64,000 nucleotides of DNA from Mytilus edulis (taxonomy: Eukaryota > Mollusca > Bivalvia > Mytilida > Mytilidae). Made by a program: the position numbers and the translations under genes. The DNA is taken from contig NC_092346.1 in NCBI RefSeq assembly GCF_963676685.1, positions 50,125,062 through 50,189,061 of the forward strand, written 5' to 3'. The notes under the pieces were generated by a model. The model made no database searches and was not told the DNA's origin. It was given only the letters and a program-made list of their open reading frames with translations. Below are positions 13,301 to 22,010 of the stretch, one piece after another (position 1 is the first letter of the stretch; each line of letters starts with the position of its first letter).

Positions 13301-14700
13301 CATTTTGTTCAAAGTCGGAAAATACATGGGTATGCATTATGGAATTTAAAATATATCAAACTATATCGAACTGTCGCAAAAATTAATAATGAAAAATAAA
13401 TGTCTGTGCTATGAATCTGACTGTTGATCGCTCTGTTCATCAAGCTGTATAACTTAGTCATGATAACTACAAAACTATAGTAGAAAAAGCAGCTCCGAAA
13501 ATCCGAATATCACACCACTTGTATTTTTTGCGTCTGTATCAAGTCTTGTTGATGCTGTTCTAATTTGGTGATTTCAAATAATAGAATTTGCTGACAATAG
13601 CATTTCCTATACAACTATTCTATACAGAATAAAAATATATTGATACCTTCATAACAAAATCATAAAGAGAAAGCTCAAGTTTCTTATAGATAGATCTCTA
13701 TTCTCATTAACTAAATAACAAAGTTACAGAGATGATAATATATACAATACAACATATTTTGCATGTGTGAAATATACATAAATAAATGTAGTTTAACCAG
13801 GAGGACAGACTTTCACTGATATATAGTTTACAAATCTACCCATTTTTTCTAGTAATACAATATTGACTGTAGTGAATTCATTTTTAAATTTAAGAATATT
13901 AACAATAGTCTGGTCGTTCTTTTTGAAAAAAAGGACAAGACATTAAATAATGGAGTTCGTCGCCGATATTAGCAGATTCACAAAGGTGACATAGCCTCTC
14001 TGGTCTTTGAACATTTTGCCACCTCCCTGTCTCCACTGCATGGCAAACGGTGATTGCCACATCTAAATTTACATAGTTTCAGTGTTTTTTAACGATAAAA
14101 CTGAAATATAATTTTCAAATTTAAGTTCTGTTTTAATAATTTATAACTTATCGTACCCAGGCATTAAATAAAAGGAGTACTGAAAAAAAGACCGCCTTTA
14201 TAGGTAAAGCATTTTAAATATCGAGAAAATATTAAAAACAGTTTTGTTTTTTTCTAACCTTGTTTGTTCATATTGGCACATGAACTGATTAATGGTATGC
14301 AGGCATTAACCAGAGGCGGATTGAGGGGGCAGGCCCCCCCCTTTTTGAGAAAATAATTTGGTTGATTATATAGGGGAATCACTGGAGACTGTAGGGAGCG
14401 GGCCCCCTCTTAGGCAGCCAGTGGGTCCCCAATTATGAAAATTTCTAGAGCCGCCACTGTTAACAAGAAGTTTAAAAAAAGCTCATTGCGTTATTTTTTG
14501 TGGATTTGTTTTTGTAACATATAGATTTTTCTTTTAAAGAATTAAAAACCAATTTCGGTATTCAACAATATACAAGCATTGGATTATTGTATAACTATAA
14601 AATAAAGAAGATACGGATAAGATATTGCATGTAAATGAATAATGTATATATAGCAACTCACCCATTGTTGATTTTCATCCACAATCGGACAGTCTGTCAT
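3285..14700 (-). CDS. Ten-exon gene for a large acidic Ser-rich protein (possible PP1-binding subunit)
   Basis: Ten minus-strand exons join with consistent phases: 14700-14662, 12999-12888, 11201-11110, 10721-10454, 10164-10094, 9758-9161, 7576-6523, 6297-6010, 5719-5204 and 4357-3285. All junctions fit GT-AG. The predicted product is about 1,369 residues, provided a 1-nt frameshift in exon 7 is discounted. The first ~110 residues look helical and ordered. The rest is mostly acidic, Ser/Asn/Asp/Glu-rich and probably disordered. A Lys-rich cluster at about residues 1199-1209 could be a nuclear localisation signal. The motif KHVRF at about 1279-1283 fits the RVxF docking consensus for protein phosphatase 1, and the residues after it resemble the PP1-binding segment of PPP1R15 proteins. 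I do not recognise the gene as a whole. No membrane segment or signal peptide is visible. Confidence 0.75.
4512..4665 (+). repeat. Dispersed repeat, family R3, copy 2
   Basis: 'ttttctacatttgaaaatgc', 'ccaggaatatgacagttg' and 'gactttccgttttgaatttt' in order. In intron 9 of the acidic protein gene. Confidence 0.65.
4739..4865. repeat. Two-copy tandem duplication, ~62-bp unit
   Basis: 'ctatagttattagtgacaca' to 'gtagacttcca(c/t)tttaccac' occurs twice back to back, differing by a 2-bp insertion and one substitution. In intron 9 of the acidic protein gene. Confidence 0.85.
5204..5719 (-). CDS. Exon 9 of the acidic protein gene
   Basis: Bounded by acceptor ttttttcag and donor AAAGAAG|GTATGG. It encodes about 172 Ser/Asn/Glu-rich residues with no recognised domain and enters and leaves in phase 1. 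Its last codon is completed by the first bases of exon 10, giving continuous reading. Confidence 0.75.
6010..6297 (-). CDS. Exon 8 of the acidic protein gene
   Basis: Acceptor gattttccag, donor ATCACAG|GTGGGT. A 288-nt phase-1 exon coding for a very acidic segment (FDDDDLPSD, NPDSEEDH). The open frame and phase fit both neighbours. Confidence 0.75.
6523..7576 (-). CDS. Exon 7 of the acidic protein gene, with frameshift
   Basis: Acceptor tattttatag at 7,577-7,578, donor ATATTAG|GTATGAG at 6,523. The exon is 1,054 nt, one base too many for the flanking phases. The upstream frame runs from 7,576 to a stop at 6,960; the downstream frame is open from 7,018 to the donor, so the two overlap between 7,018 and 6,960. 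A run of five A (minus strand, about 6,962-6,966) is the obvious slip site. The cause may be a sequencing error, a disabled allele or an unseen short intron. The segment before the shift contains a Lys/Arg-rich possibly helical stretch (VDVYLKRKKALK). Confidence 0.65.
7640..7768 (-). repeat. Dispersed repeat, family R1, copy 1
   Basis: Lies in intron 6 of the acidic protein gene. Words 'gaaggacgcctcc', 'tacattgaagacctgttggt' and 'cattccccatttccattctc' recur in the same order at 58,860-59,215 and, reverse-complemented, at 15,331-15,452. A short interspersed element of unknown class. Confidence 0.7.
7769..9160. other. Intron 6 of the acidic protein gene, remainder
   Basis: A/T-rich sequence between exon 6 and the R1 repeat. 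No exon with compatible splice phases, RNA gene or repeat copy was recognised. Confidence 0.5.
9161..9758 (-). CDS. Exon 6 of the acidic protein gene
   Basis: Acceptor gtattatag, donor TCTAAAG|GTAATTT. It encodes about residues 195-393, rich in Ser, Asp, Thr and Tyr, with the acidic repeat-like motifs SSEEDLRDTD and SDLDTDSSMWS. No domain recognised. Phase is continuous with exons 5 and 7. Confidence 0.75.
10094..10164 (-). CDS. Exon 5 of the acidic protein gene (71 nt)
   Basis: A short exon between acceptor ggttttcag and donor ACAATG|GTAAGA. It codes for 24 residues including HAVVYIKNFLQSALNGIVNN, probably a helix. Its 71 nt complete the split codon left by exon 4 and end in phase 0, exactly as exon 6 needs, which is why I accept so small an exon. 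Confidence 0.7.
10454..10721 (-). CDS. Exon 4 of the acidic protein gene
   Basis: Acceptor ccttttttcag, donor GTACCAG|GTATTA. Encodes about residues 82-170, starting DFNDNRSQ and containing LLRATAILQDILPKYF, a probable amphipathic helix, then a Thr/Gln/Ser-rich region. No named domain. Confidence 0.75.
11110..11201 (-). CDS. Exon 3 of the acidic protein gene
   Basis: Acceptor ccgtttttacag, donor AGTTTG|GTAAGT. Encodes about residues 51-81 (LNMFQVLIRDQEF, then an Ala/Arg-rich helix). With exon 2 it forms the most conserved-looking, ordered part of the protein. Confidence 0.7.
11619..11687. repeat. 69-bp near-perfect hairpin
   Basis: The left half starts atagttatccca and the right half ends tgggataactat. 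The centre gtgtgtcagtgt|aacactgacacac pairs almost perfectly. It lies in intron 2 of the acidic protein gene. It could be the fused ends of a nonautonomous DNA element, or an element tip. Confidence 0.7.
11830..12345. repeat. Intronic stretch with recurring cccact words and a ggggtgatc hairpin
   Basis: Between 11,850 and 12,030 the word cccact recurs about every 30-45 bp, a degenerate tandem pattern. At about 12,290-12,330 ggggtgatc appears twice and then pairs with gatcacccc across cgactca. Together with the hairpin at 11,619 this suggests a composite nonautonomous insertion, but ends and target duplication are not clear. Confidence 0.35.
12086..12160 (+). other. tRNA-like pol III A and B boxes (possible SINE head)
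   Basis: The sequence has an A-box-like tggtgtagtgg and, 43 bp later, a good B box (gagttcgaatccc). The T-arm and acceptor stems do not pair, so this is not a functional tRNA gene. It is best read as a decayed tRNA or tRNA-derived SINE promoter. Confidence 0.4.
12540..12716 (-). repeat. Dispersed repeat, family R2, copy 1
   Basis: In intron 2 of the acidic protein gene. It has the words 'gggcccttt', 'gtattgaagaccat', 'tggagagttgtctcatt' and 'cactcataccacat', shared with the reverse complements of copies at 15,995-16,150 and 49,583-49,737. An interspersed, noncoding element. Confidence 0.65.
12888..12999 (-). CDS. Exon 2 of the acidic protein gene
   Basis: The acceptor is cacacaag at 13,000, preceded by a pyrimidine-rich tract. 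I chose it over the tempting tttcag at about 12,963 because only this one is phase 0 and joins exon 1 in frame. The donor is CCAAAAC|GTAAGT. Encodes about residues 14-50 (GVSDFQVSLYLSDIHEH, then a helical stretch and TGPMTPK). Confidence 0.7.
13915..14075 (-). mobile_element. Fragment of a non-LTR retrotransposon C-terminus
   Basis: Minus-strand reading gives ETGRWQNVQRPERLCHLCES, then GDELHYLM and SCPFF: the CCHC-type zinc-binding tail found after the reverse transcriptase of many LINEs, also seen in the element at 33,640-33,760. A frameshift separates an upstream RCGNHRLP piece. A short dead fragment in intron 1 of the acidic protein gene. Confidence 0.7.
14311..14459. mobile_element. 149-bp MITE with TTAAC target duplication
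   Basis: Begins cagaggcggat and ends gccgccactg, so the ends are imperfect inverted repeats (CAG[A/T]GGCGG). It is flanked on both sides by TTAAC (14,306-14,310 and 14,460-14,464). It contains G and C runs. A nonautonomous DNA transposon in intron 1 of the acidic protein gene; superfamily not settled. Confidence 0.65.
14662..14700 (-). CDS. Exon 1 (start codon) of the acidic protein gene
   Basis: ATG at 14,700-14,698 opens MTDCPIVDENQQW, then donor GTGAGT. It is the first ATG giving phase 0 at this strong donor. The upstream 150 bp are less A/T-rich and likely 5' untranslated region and promoter, with a CRE-like TGACGTT at about 14,820. Confidence 0.65.
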
Positions 14701-14900
14701 ACGATAATTAACGATAAACGGTAAAAGATCGCAGAACGGGTTGCTAGAAATCTGTACGCAATGACGAATTTTTCGCAACTGACTTGGGCGGAAGTCGATG
14801 TTAACTCGGAAACGTTCTATGACGTTGCTTCATTGTTTGCAAAAACACCTAAGCCGCGTCAAAATTCCTTGAACTTATAGATGTCTCTCTGTCCCTAAAC
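14701..14900 (-). promoter_or_regulatory. Probable 5' UTR and promoter of the acidic protein gene
   Basis: Locally higher G/C with CpG sites, directly upstream of the start codon. It contains tgacgtt, a CRE half-site. No TATA box is evident, as is common for housekeeping promoters. The transcription start cannot be fixed by eye. Confidence 0.35.
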
Positions 14901-15330
14901 CTCGGTAGATACCGCATCCTTTAACGTTGCGGAATGGTTCTAGAAACGGATTGACATTCATAAATGTTTCGAAATACGTTTAACAATTTCAAAGAATTCT
15001 TTATATATATTATTTTTATTTGTTTTTACTTTTAGCTCATGAACAGTCGAAGATTCAATTCAGGAGTAGGTAAATATGTTTTGTTTTTTTTTTGAAAAGG
15101 GGGGGGGGGGATAAAATACATACAGTATATATGTGACAGTGAATGAATTAAAATCAGGAATAGGTATTTTTTTTAATAATGCCTGAATTAATAAGTGATA
15201 AGGAAGTATAAGGAATTTTATACAATCGCTAAGAATTTTGTAAAATCCCTTATTACAAGTTCAAACTTGATATCAGAAATGTACATTTTTTTTAAAATAT
15301 TTATAAACCATTAGTTAATAGAATATAGGA
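14901..15330. other. Intergenic A/T-rich stretch
   Basis: No gene or repeat copy recognised. There is a run of about ten G at 15,101-15,111 next to a T run. Confidence 0.5.
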
Positions 15331-15452
15331 TGGACATGGGGAATGCTCAAAGAGACAACAACCCGATTATAGAGTAAAAGTACATCCGAAGTCCATCAAT
15401 GGGTCTTCAACACAGCGAGAAATCCCACATCAGGAGGCGGATCTCTAAATAA
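15331..15452 (+). repeat. Dispersed repeat, family R1, copy 2
   Basis: Words 'atggacatggggaatg', 'caaagagacaacaacccg' and 'gggtcttcaacacagcgag' are the diverged reverse complement of the R1 copies at 7,640 and 58,860. It sits just outside the left arm of the large palindrome and has no counterpart on the right side. Confidence 0.65.
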
Positions 15453-15533
15453 AAATGTGTACTAGTTCAGTGAATATGAACGTCATACTAAACTCCTAAA
15501 CATATAAATAATCTAAAATAAAAAAAAAAAAAA

Positions 15534-16340
15534 ATAGGCAGAGTTGGATTTTGAAGTTAGAATTTTCAAAATGGCCGCCGTAACCATGGAAACAGCAAAA
15601 ATATCAAAAATTCAAAATGTTCAAACTTAATTAATCTTTGCAAAAATGTTACTAGACATCTGTAGATGCTCTCTTTGACTTTGGAATTGTCAAAATGGCT
15701 GTCGCTCACCTGGTAATAGGGGGAAGGGGTGCCTTCCGTTATTGCTAGCAATTACAAATCTAGTTGTTAATAGTCTTACATATGGTAATAGTTCTGAATT
15801 GGTTGAGGTAAAATGATCTTTTTATGACCTATTTATATGTGTTTGTGCTCAACCGATCCTTTTACTTCATGTTCGATACGCATTTGTTCCTTACTTGTTT
15901 TTTATACGTTCTACCTTTTAACTGCTTTATGTCCGTATGTTTGAAGATGGATCTTGGTTCGACGGGATGAAATCACCGTGTTAGCGCTTGCGTAAAAACG
16001 AAGATGTGGTATGATTACCAATGAGACAACACTCCACATTAGACCAAAATGACACAGAAATTATCAACTATAGTTCACTGTACGGCCTTCAACAATGAGC
16101 ATAGCCCAAACCGTGTAGTCACCTATAAAAGGCCCAGACATGACAACCTCATACAATTCAAACAACAAAACTGACGGCCGTATTTCATATACAAAAAAAT
16201 AAACGGAAATATGTAACACAAAAACAAACGATAACTACTTAATTTCAGGCTCTTGTCTAGGGACAGGCACATACTTACATAATGTGGTAGAGTTAAACAT
16301 GTAAGCAGGGTGTACATCGTTTCGGAGCATGCTATTACCT
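15534..16340 (+). repeat. Left outer arm of the 15-kb palindrome
   Basis: About 0.8 kb that is the near-identical reverse complement of 29,857-30,657. Starts ataggcagagttgg after an A run and includes gtttgaac/ccatggaaac words and an R2 copy. The visible differences are a few substitutions and one short indel near 15,630, so the arms are young or kept alike by gene conversion. Small open frames here occur in mirror image in the right arm and are not evidence of genes. Confidence 0.92.
15995..16150 (+). repeat. Dispersed repeat, family R2, copy 2 (inside left arm)
   Basis: Shows 'gtggtatgattaccaatgag', 'ggccttcaacaatgagca', 'tataaaaggcccagacatg' and 'caattcaaac' in order. The same sequence is present inverted at 30,050-30,197 because it is part of the palindrome arm. 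Confidence 0.75.
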
Positions 16341-19300
16341 TGTTTAATTCGTTCCATCACTCGCTTATAATTCGCTTATAATACGTGTATCTTATGTTGC
16401 ACCTTTTAAAACATGATTTTCAATTGTTTTGTTGTCTCTGGTGGAAGATTTTTGGGCTCTTAGAGGTGATATAACTCTATAAGTGCATTTGTATCCGTTC
16501 CAGCGATCGGATAATACCCTGTTAAATATTCGTTACTAATTCGCTTTTAAAAAGTTTGTTTTAGAAAAGGATTTCCAATTGTGTTCATATCTCTGGTGGT
16601 AATAATGTGTTCTTATAGATGAAATACCCCTATAAGCGCATATGTACTCGTTCCAACGATCGGTTAATACCCTGTTACCTATTCGTTACCTATTCGTTAC
16701 CTATTCACTTATAGTACGTTTGTTGTACGTTGCACCTTTTAGAAAAGGTTTTTTAATTAAATTCATATCTCTGATGGTAACAATGTGTTCTTAGAGATGA
16801 AATGACCCCATTAGAGCGCATGTACCCGTTCCAGCGCTCGGTAAATAACCTGTTACCTATTCGTTACTTATTCGCTTTTAATGCGCGGGGTATACGGTGC
16901 ACCTTGAAATAAATCGTTTTTTAATTGTGTTCAGGTCTCTGGTGGTAAGAATGTGTTCTTAGAGATGAAATTACCCTATTAGCGCGCATGTACCCGTTCC
17001 AGCGCTCGGTTAATACCCTGTTACCTATTCGTTACCTATTCGTTACCTATTCGCTTATAATACATTTTTTTATACGTTTCACCTGTTAGAAAAGGATTTT
17101 CAATTATGTCCAGGTCTCAGAAGGTAACAATGTGTTCTTAGAGATGAAATGACCCCATTAGAGCGCATGTACCCGTTCCAGCGCTCGGTAAATCGCCTGT
17201 TACCTATTCGTTACCTATTCGCTTTTAATGCGCGGGGTATACGGTGCACCTTGAAATAAATCGTTTTTTAATTGTGTTCAGGTCTCTGGTGGTAAGAATG
17301 TGTTCTTAGAGATGAAATGACCCTATTAGCGCGCATGTACCCGTTCCAGCGCTCGGTTAATACCCTGTTATCCATTCGTTACCTATTCGTTACCTATTCG
17401 CTTATAATACATTTTTTTATACGTTTCACCTGTTAGAAAAGGATTTTCAATTATGTCCATGTCTCAGGTGGTAACAATGTGTTCTTAGAGATGAAATTAC
17501 CCTATTAGCGCTCATGTACCCGTTCCAGTGCTCGGTAAATAATCTTGTTACCTATTCGTTACCTATTCGCTTTTAATGCGCGGGGTATACGCTGCAACTT
17601 GAAATAAATCGTGTTTTAATTGTGTTCATGTCTCAGGTGGTAACAATGTGTTCTTAGAGATGAAATGACCCCATTAGAGCGCATGTACCAGTTCCAGCGC
17701 TCGGTAAATAACCTGTTACCTATTCGTTACCTATTCGCTTTTAATGCGCGGGGTATATGATGCACCTTGAAATAAATCGTTTTTTAATTGTGTTCAGGTC
17801 TCTGGTGGTAAGAATGTGTTCTTAGAGATGAAATGACCCTATTAGCGCGCATGTACCCGTTCCAGCGCTCGGTTAATACCCTGTTACCTATTCGTTACCT
17901 ATTCGCTTAAAATACATTTTTTTTATACGTTTCACCTGTTAGAAAAGGATTTTCAATTATGTCCATGTCTCAGGTGGTAACAATGTGTTCTTAGAGATGA
18001 AATAACCCCATTAGAGCGCATGTACCCGTTCCAGCGCTCGGTAAATAACCTGTTACCTATTCGTTACCTATTCGCTTTTAATGCGCGGGGTATACGCTGC
18101 ACCTTGAAATAAATCGTGTTTTAATTGTGTTCATGTCTGGTAGTAACAATGTGTTCTTAGAGATGAAATGACCCCATTAGAGCGCATGTACCCGTTCCAG
18201 CGCTCGGTAAATAACCTGTTACCTATTCGTTACTTATTCGCTTTTAATGCGCGGGGTATACGCTGCACCTTGAAATAAATCGTGTTTTAATTGTGTTCAT
18301 GTCTGGTAGTAAAAATGTGTTCTTAGAGATGAAATGACCCCATTAGAGCGCAATTACCCGTTCCAGCGCTCGGTAAATAACCTGTTACCTATTCGTTACA
18401 TATTCGCTTTTAATGCGCGGGGTATACGCTGCAACTTGAAATAAATCGTGTTTTAATTGTGTTCATGTCTGGTGGTAACAATGTGTTCTTAGAGATGAAA
18501 TGACCCCATTAGAGCGCATGTACCCGTTCCAGCGCTCGGTAAATAACCTGTTACCTATTCGTTACTTATTCGCTTTTAATGCGCGGGGTATACGGTGCTC
18601 CTTGAAATAAATCGTTTTTTAATTGTGTTCAGGTCTCAGGTGGTAAGAATGTGTTCTTAGAGATGAAATGACCCCATTAGAGCGCATGTACCCGTTCCAG
18701 CGCTCGGTAAATAACCTGTTACCTATTCGTTACCTATTCGCTTTTAATGCGCGGGGTATACGGTGCACCTTGAAATAAATCGTTTTTTAATTGTGTTAAG
18801 GTCTCTGGTGGTAAGAATGTGTTCTTAGAGATGAAATGACCCTATTAGCGCGCATGTACCCGTTCCAGCGCTCGGTTAATACCCTGTTACCTATTCGTTA
18901 CCTATTCGTTACCTATTCGCTTAAAATACATTTTTTTATACGTTTCACCTGTTAGAAAACGATTTTCAATTATGTCCATGTCTCAGGTGGTAACAATGTG
19001 TTCTTAGAGATGAAATGACCCCATTAGAGCGCATGTACCCGTTCCAGCGCTCGGTAAATAACCTGTTACCTATTCGTTACCTATTCGCTTTTAATGCGCG
19101 GGGTATACGGTGCACCTTGAAATAAATCGTTTTTTAATTGTGTTAAGGTCTCTGGTGGTAAGAATGTGTTCTTAGAGATGAAATGACCCTATTAGCGCGC
19201 ATGTACCCGTTCCAGCGCTCGGTTAATACCCTGTTACCTATTCGTTACCTATTCGCTTAAAATACATTTTTTTTATACGTTTCACCTGTTAGAAAAGGAT

Positions 19301-22010
19301 TTTCAATTATGTCCATGTCTCAGTTGGTAACAATGTGTTCTTAGAGATGAAATAACCCCATTAGAGCGCATGTACCCGTTCCAGCGCTCGGTAAATAACC
19401 TGTTACCTATTCGTTACCTATTCGCTTTTAATGCGCGGGGTATACGCTGCACCTTGAAATAAATCGTGTTTTAATTGTGTTCATGTCTGGTAGTAACAAT
19501 GTGTTCTTAGAGATGAAATGACCCCATTAGAGCGCATGTACCCGTTCCAGCGCTCGGTAAATAACCTGTTACCTATTCGTTACTTATTCGCTTTTAATGC
19601 GCGGGGTATACGCTGCACCTTGAAATAAATCGTGTTTTAATTGTGTTCATGTCTGGTAGTAAAAATGTGTTCTTAGAGATGAAATGACCCCATTAGAGCG
19701 CATGTACCCGTTCCAGCGCTCGGTAAATAACCTGTTACCTATTCGTTACTTATTCGCTTTTAATGCGCGGGGTATACGGTGCACCTTGAAATAAATCGTT
19801 TTTTAATTGTGTTCAGGTCTCTGGTGGTAAGAATGTGTTCTTAGAGATGAAATTACCCTATTAGCGCGCATGTACCCGTTCCAGCGCTCGGTTAATACCC
19901 TGTTACCTTTTCGTTACCTATTCGTTACCTATTCGCTTATAATACATTTTTTTATACGTTTCACCTGTTAGAAAAGGATTTTCAATTATGTCCAGGTCTC
20001 AGACGGTAACAATGTGTTCTTAGAGATGAAATGACCCCATTAGAGCGCATGTACCCGTTCCAGCGCTCGGTAAATAACCTGTTACCTATTCGTTACCTAT
20101 TCGCTTTTAATGCGCGGGGTATACGCTGCAACTTGAAATAAATCGTGTTTTAATTGTGTTCATGTCTGGTGGTAACAATGTGTTCTTAGAGATGAAATGA
20201 CCCCATTAGAGCGCATGTACCCGTTCCAGCGCTCGGTAAATAACCTGTTACCTATTCGTTACTTATTCGCTTTTAATGCGCGGGGTATACGGTGCTCCTT
20301 GAAATAAATCGTTTTTTAATTGTGTTCAGGTCTCAGGTGGTAAGAATGTGTTCTTAGAGATGAAATGACCCCATTAGAGCGCATGTACCCGTTCCAGCGC
20401 TCGGTAAATAACCTGTTACCTATTCGTTACCTATTCGCTTTTAATGCGCGGGGTATACGGTGCACCTTGAAATAAATCGTTTTTTAATTGTGTTAAGGTC
20501 TCTGGTGGTAAGAATGTGTTCTTAGAGATGAAATGACCCTATTAGCGCGCATGTACCCGTTCCAGCGCTCGGTTAATACCCTGTTACCTATTCGTTACCT
20601 ATTCGTTACCTATTCGCTTAAAATACATTTTTTTATACGTTTCACCTGTTAGAAAACGATTTTCAATTATGTCCATGTCTCAGGTGGTAACAATGTGTTC
20701 TTAGAGATGAAATGACCCTATTAGAGCGCATGTACCCGTTCCAGCGCTCGGTAAATAACCTGTTACCTATTCGTTACCTATTCGCTTTTAATGCGCGGGG
20801 TATACGCTGCACCTTGAAATAAATCGTGTTTTAATTGTGTTCATGTCTGGTAGTAACAATGTGTTTTTAGAGATGAAATGACCCCATTAGAGCGCATGTA
20901 CCCGTTCCAGCGCTCGGTAAATAACCTGTTACCTATTCGTTTCTTATTCGCTTTTAATGCGCGGGGTATACAGCGCACCCTGAAATAAATCGTTTTTTAA
21001 TTGTGTTCAGGTCTCTGGTGGTAAGAATGTGTTCTTAGAGATGAAATTACCCTATTAGCGTGCATGTACCCGTTCCAGCGCTCGGTTAATACCCTGTTAC
21101 CTTTTCGTTACCTATTCGTTACCTATTCGCTTATAATACATTTTTTTATACGTTTCACCTGTTAGAAAAGGATTTTCAATTATGTCCAGGTCTCAGACGG
21201 TAACAATGTGTTCTTAGAGATGAAATGACCCCATTAGAGCGCATGTACCCGTTCCAGCGCTCGGTAAATAACCTGTTACCTATTCGTTACCTATTCGCTT
21301 TTAATGCGCGGGGTATACGCTGCAACTTGAAATAAATCGTGTTTTAATTGTGTTCATGTCTGGTGGTAACAATGTGTTCTTAGAGATGAAATGACCCCAT
21401 TAGAGCGCATGTACCCGTTCCAGCGCTCGGTAAATAACCTGTTACCTATTCGTTACTTATTCGCTTTTAATGCGCGGGGTATACGGTGCTCCTTGAAATA
21501 AATCGTTTTTTAATTGTGTTCAGGTCTCAGGTGGTAAGAATGTGTTCTTAGAGATGAAATGACCCCATTAGAGCGCATGTACCCGTTCCAGCGCTCGGTA
21601 AATAACCTGTTACCTATTCGTTACTTATTCGCTTTTAATGCGCGGGGTATACGGTGCACCTTGAAATAAATCGTTTTTTAATTGTGTTCAGGTCTCTGGT
21701 GGTAAGAATGTGTTCTTAGAGATGAAATGACCCTATTAGCGGGCATGTGCCCGTTCCAACGCTCGGTTAATACCCTGTTACCTATTCGTTACCTATTCGT
21801 TACCTATTCGCTTATAATACATTTTTTTATACGTTTCACCTGTTAGAAAGGGATTTTCAATTATGTCCATGTCTCAGGTGGTAACAATGTGTTCTTAGAG
21901 ATGAAATTACCCTATTAGCGCTCATGTACCTGTTCCAGCGCTCGGTTAATACCCTGTTACCTATTCGTTACCTATTCGCTTATAATACATTTTTTTATAC
22001 GTTGCACCTG
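16341..22010 (+). repeat. Satellite array, monomer types A and B
   Basis: Tandem monomers of 166-169 or 179 bp, counted from successive copies of gttcttagagatgaaat. Every monomer has cccgttccagcgctcgg then two or three copies of gttacctattc. Type A continues with tttaatgcgcggggtatac and ttgaaataaatcg. Type B continues with ataatacatttttttatacg and ttagaaaaggattttcaa. The first three monomers (to about 16,870) are diverged edge units. Blocks recur at a period of about 1,350 bp (markers at 18,134, 19,483 and 20,843), a higher-order repeat of eight monomers. Confidence 0.95.

Noticed and set aside
15566..15751. Small frames duplicated in mirror image in both palindrome arms (also 16,123-16,317, 29,879-30,073 and 30,440-30,625)
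   Set aside because: Their conservation follows from the arms being copies, not from protein selection; one crosses a dispersed repeat.
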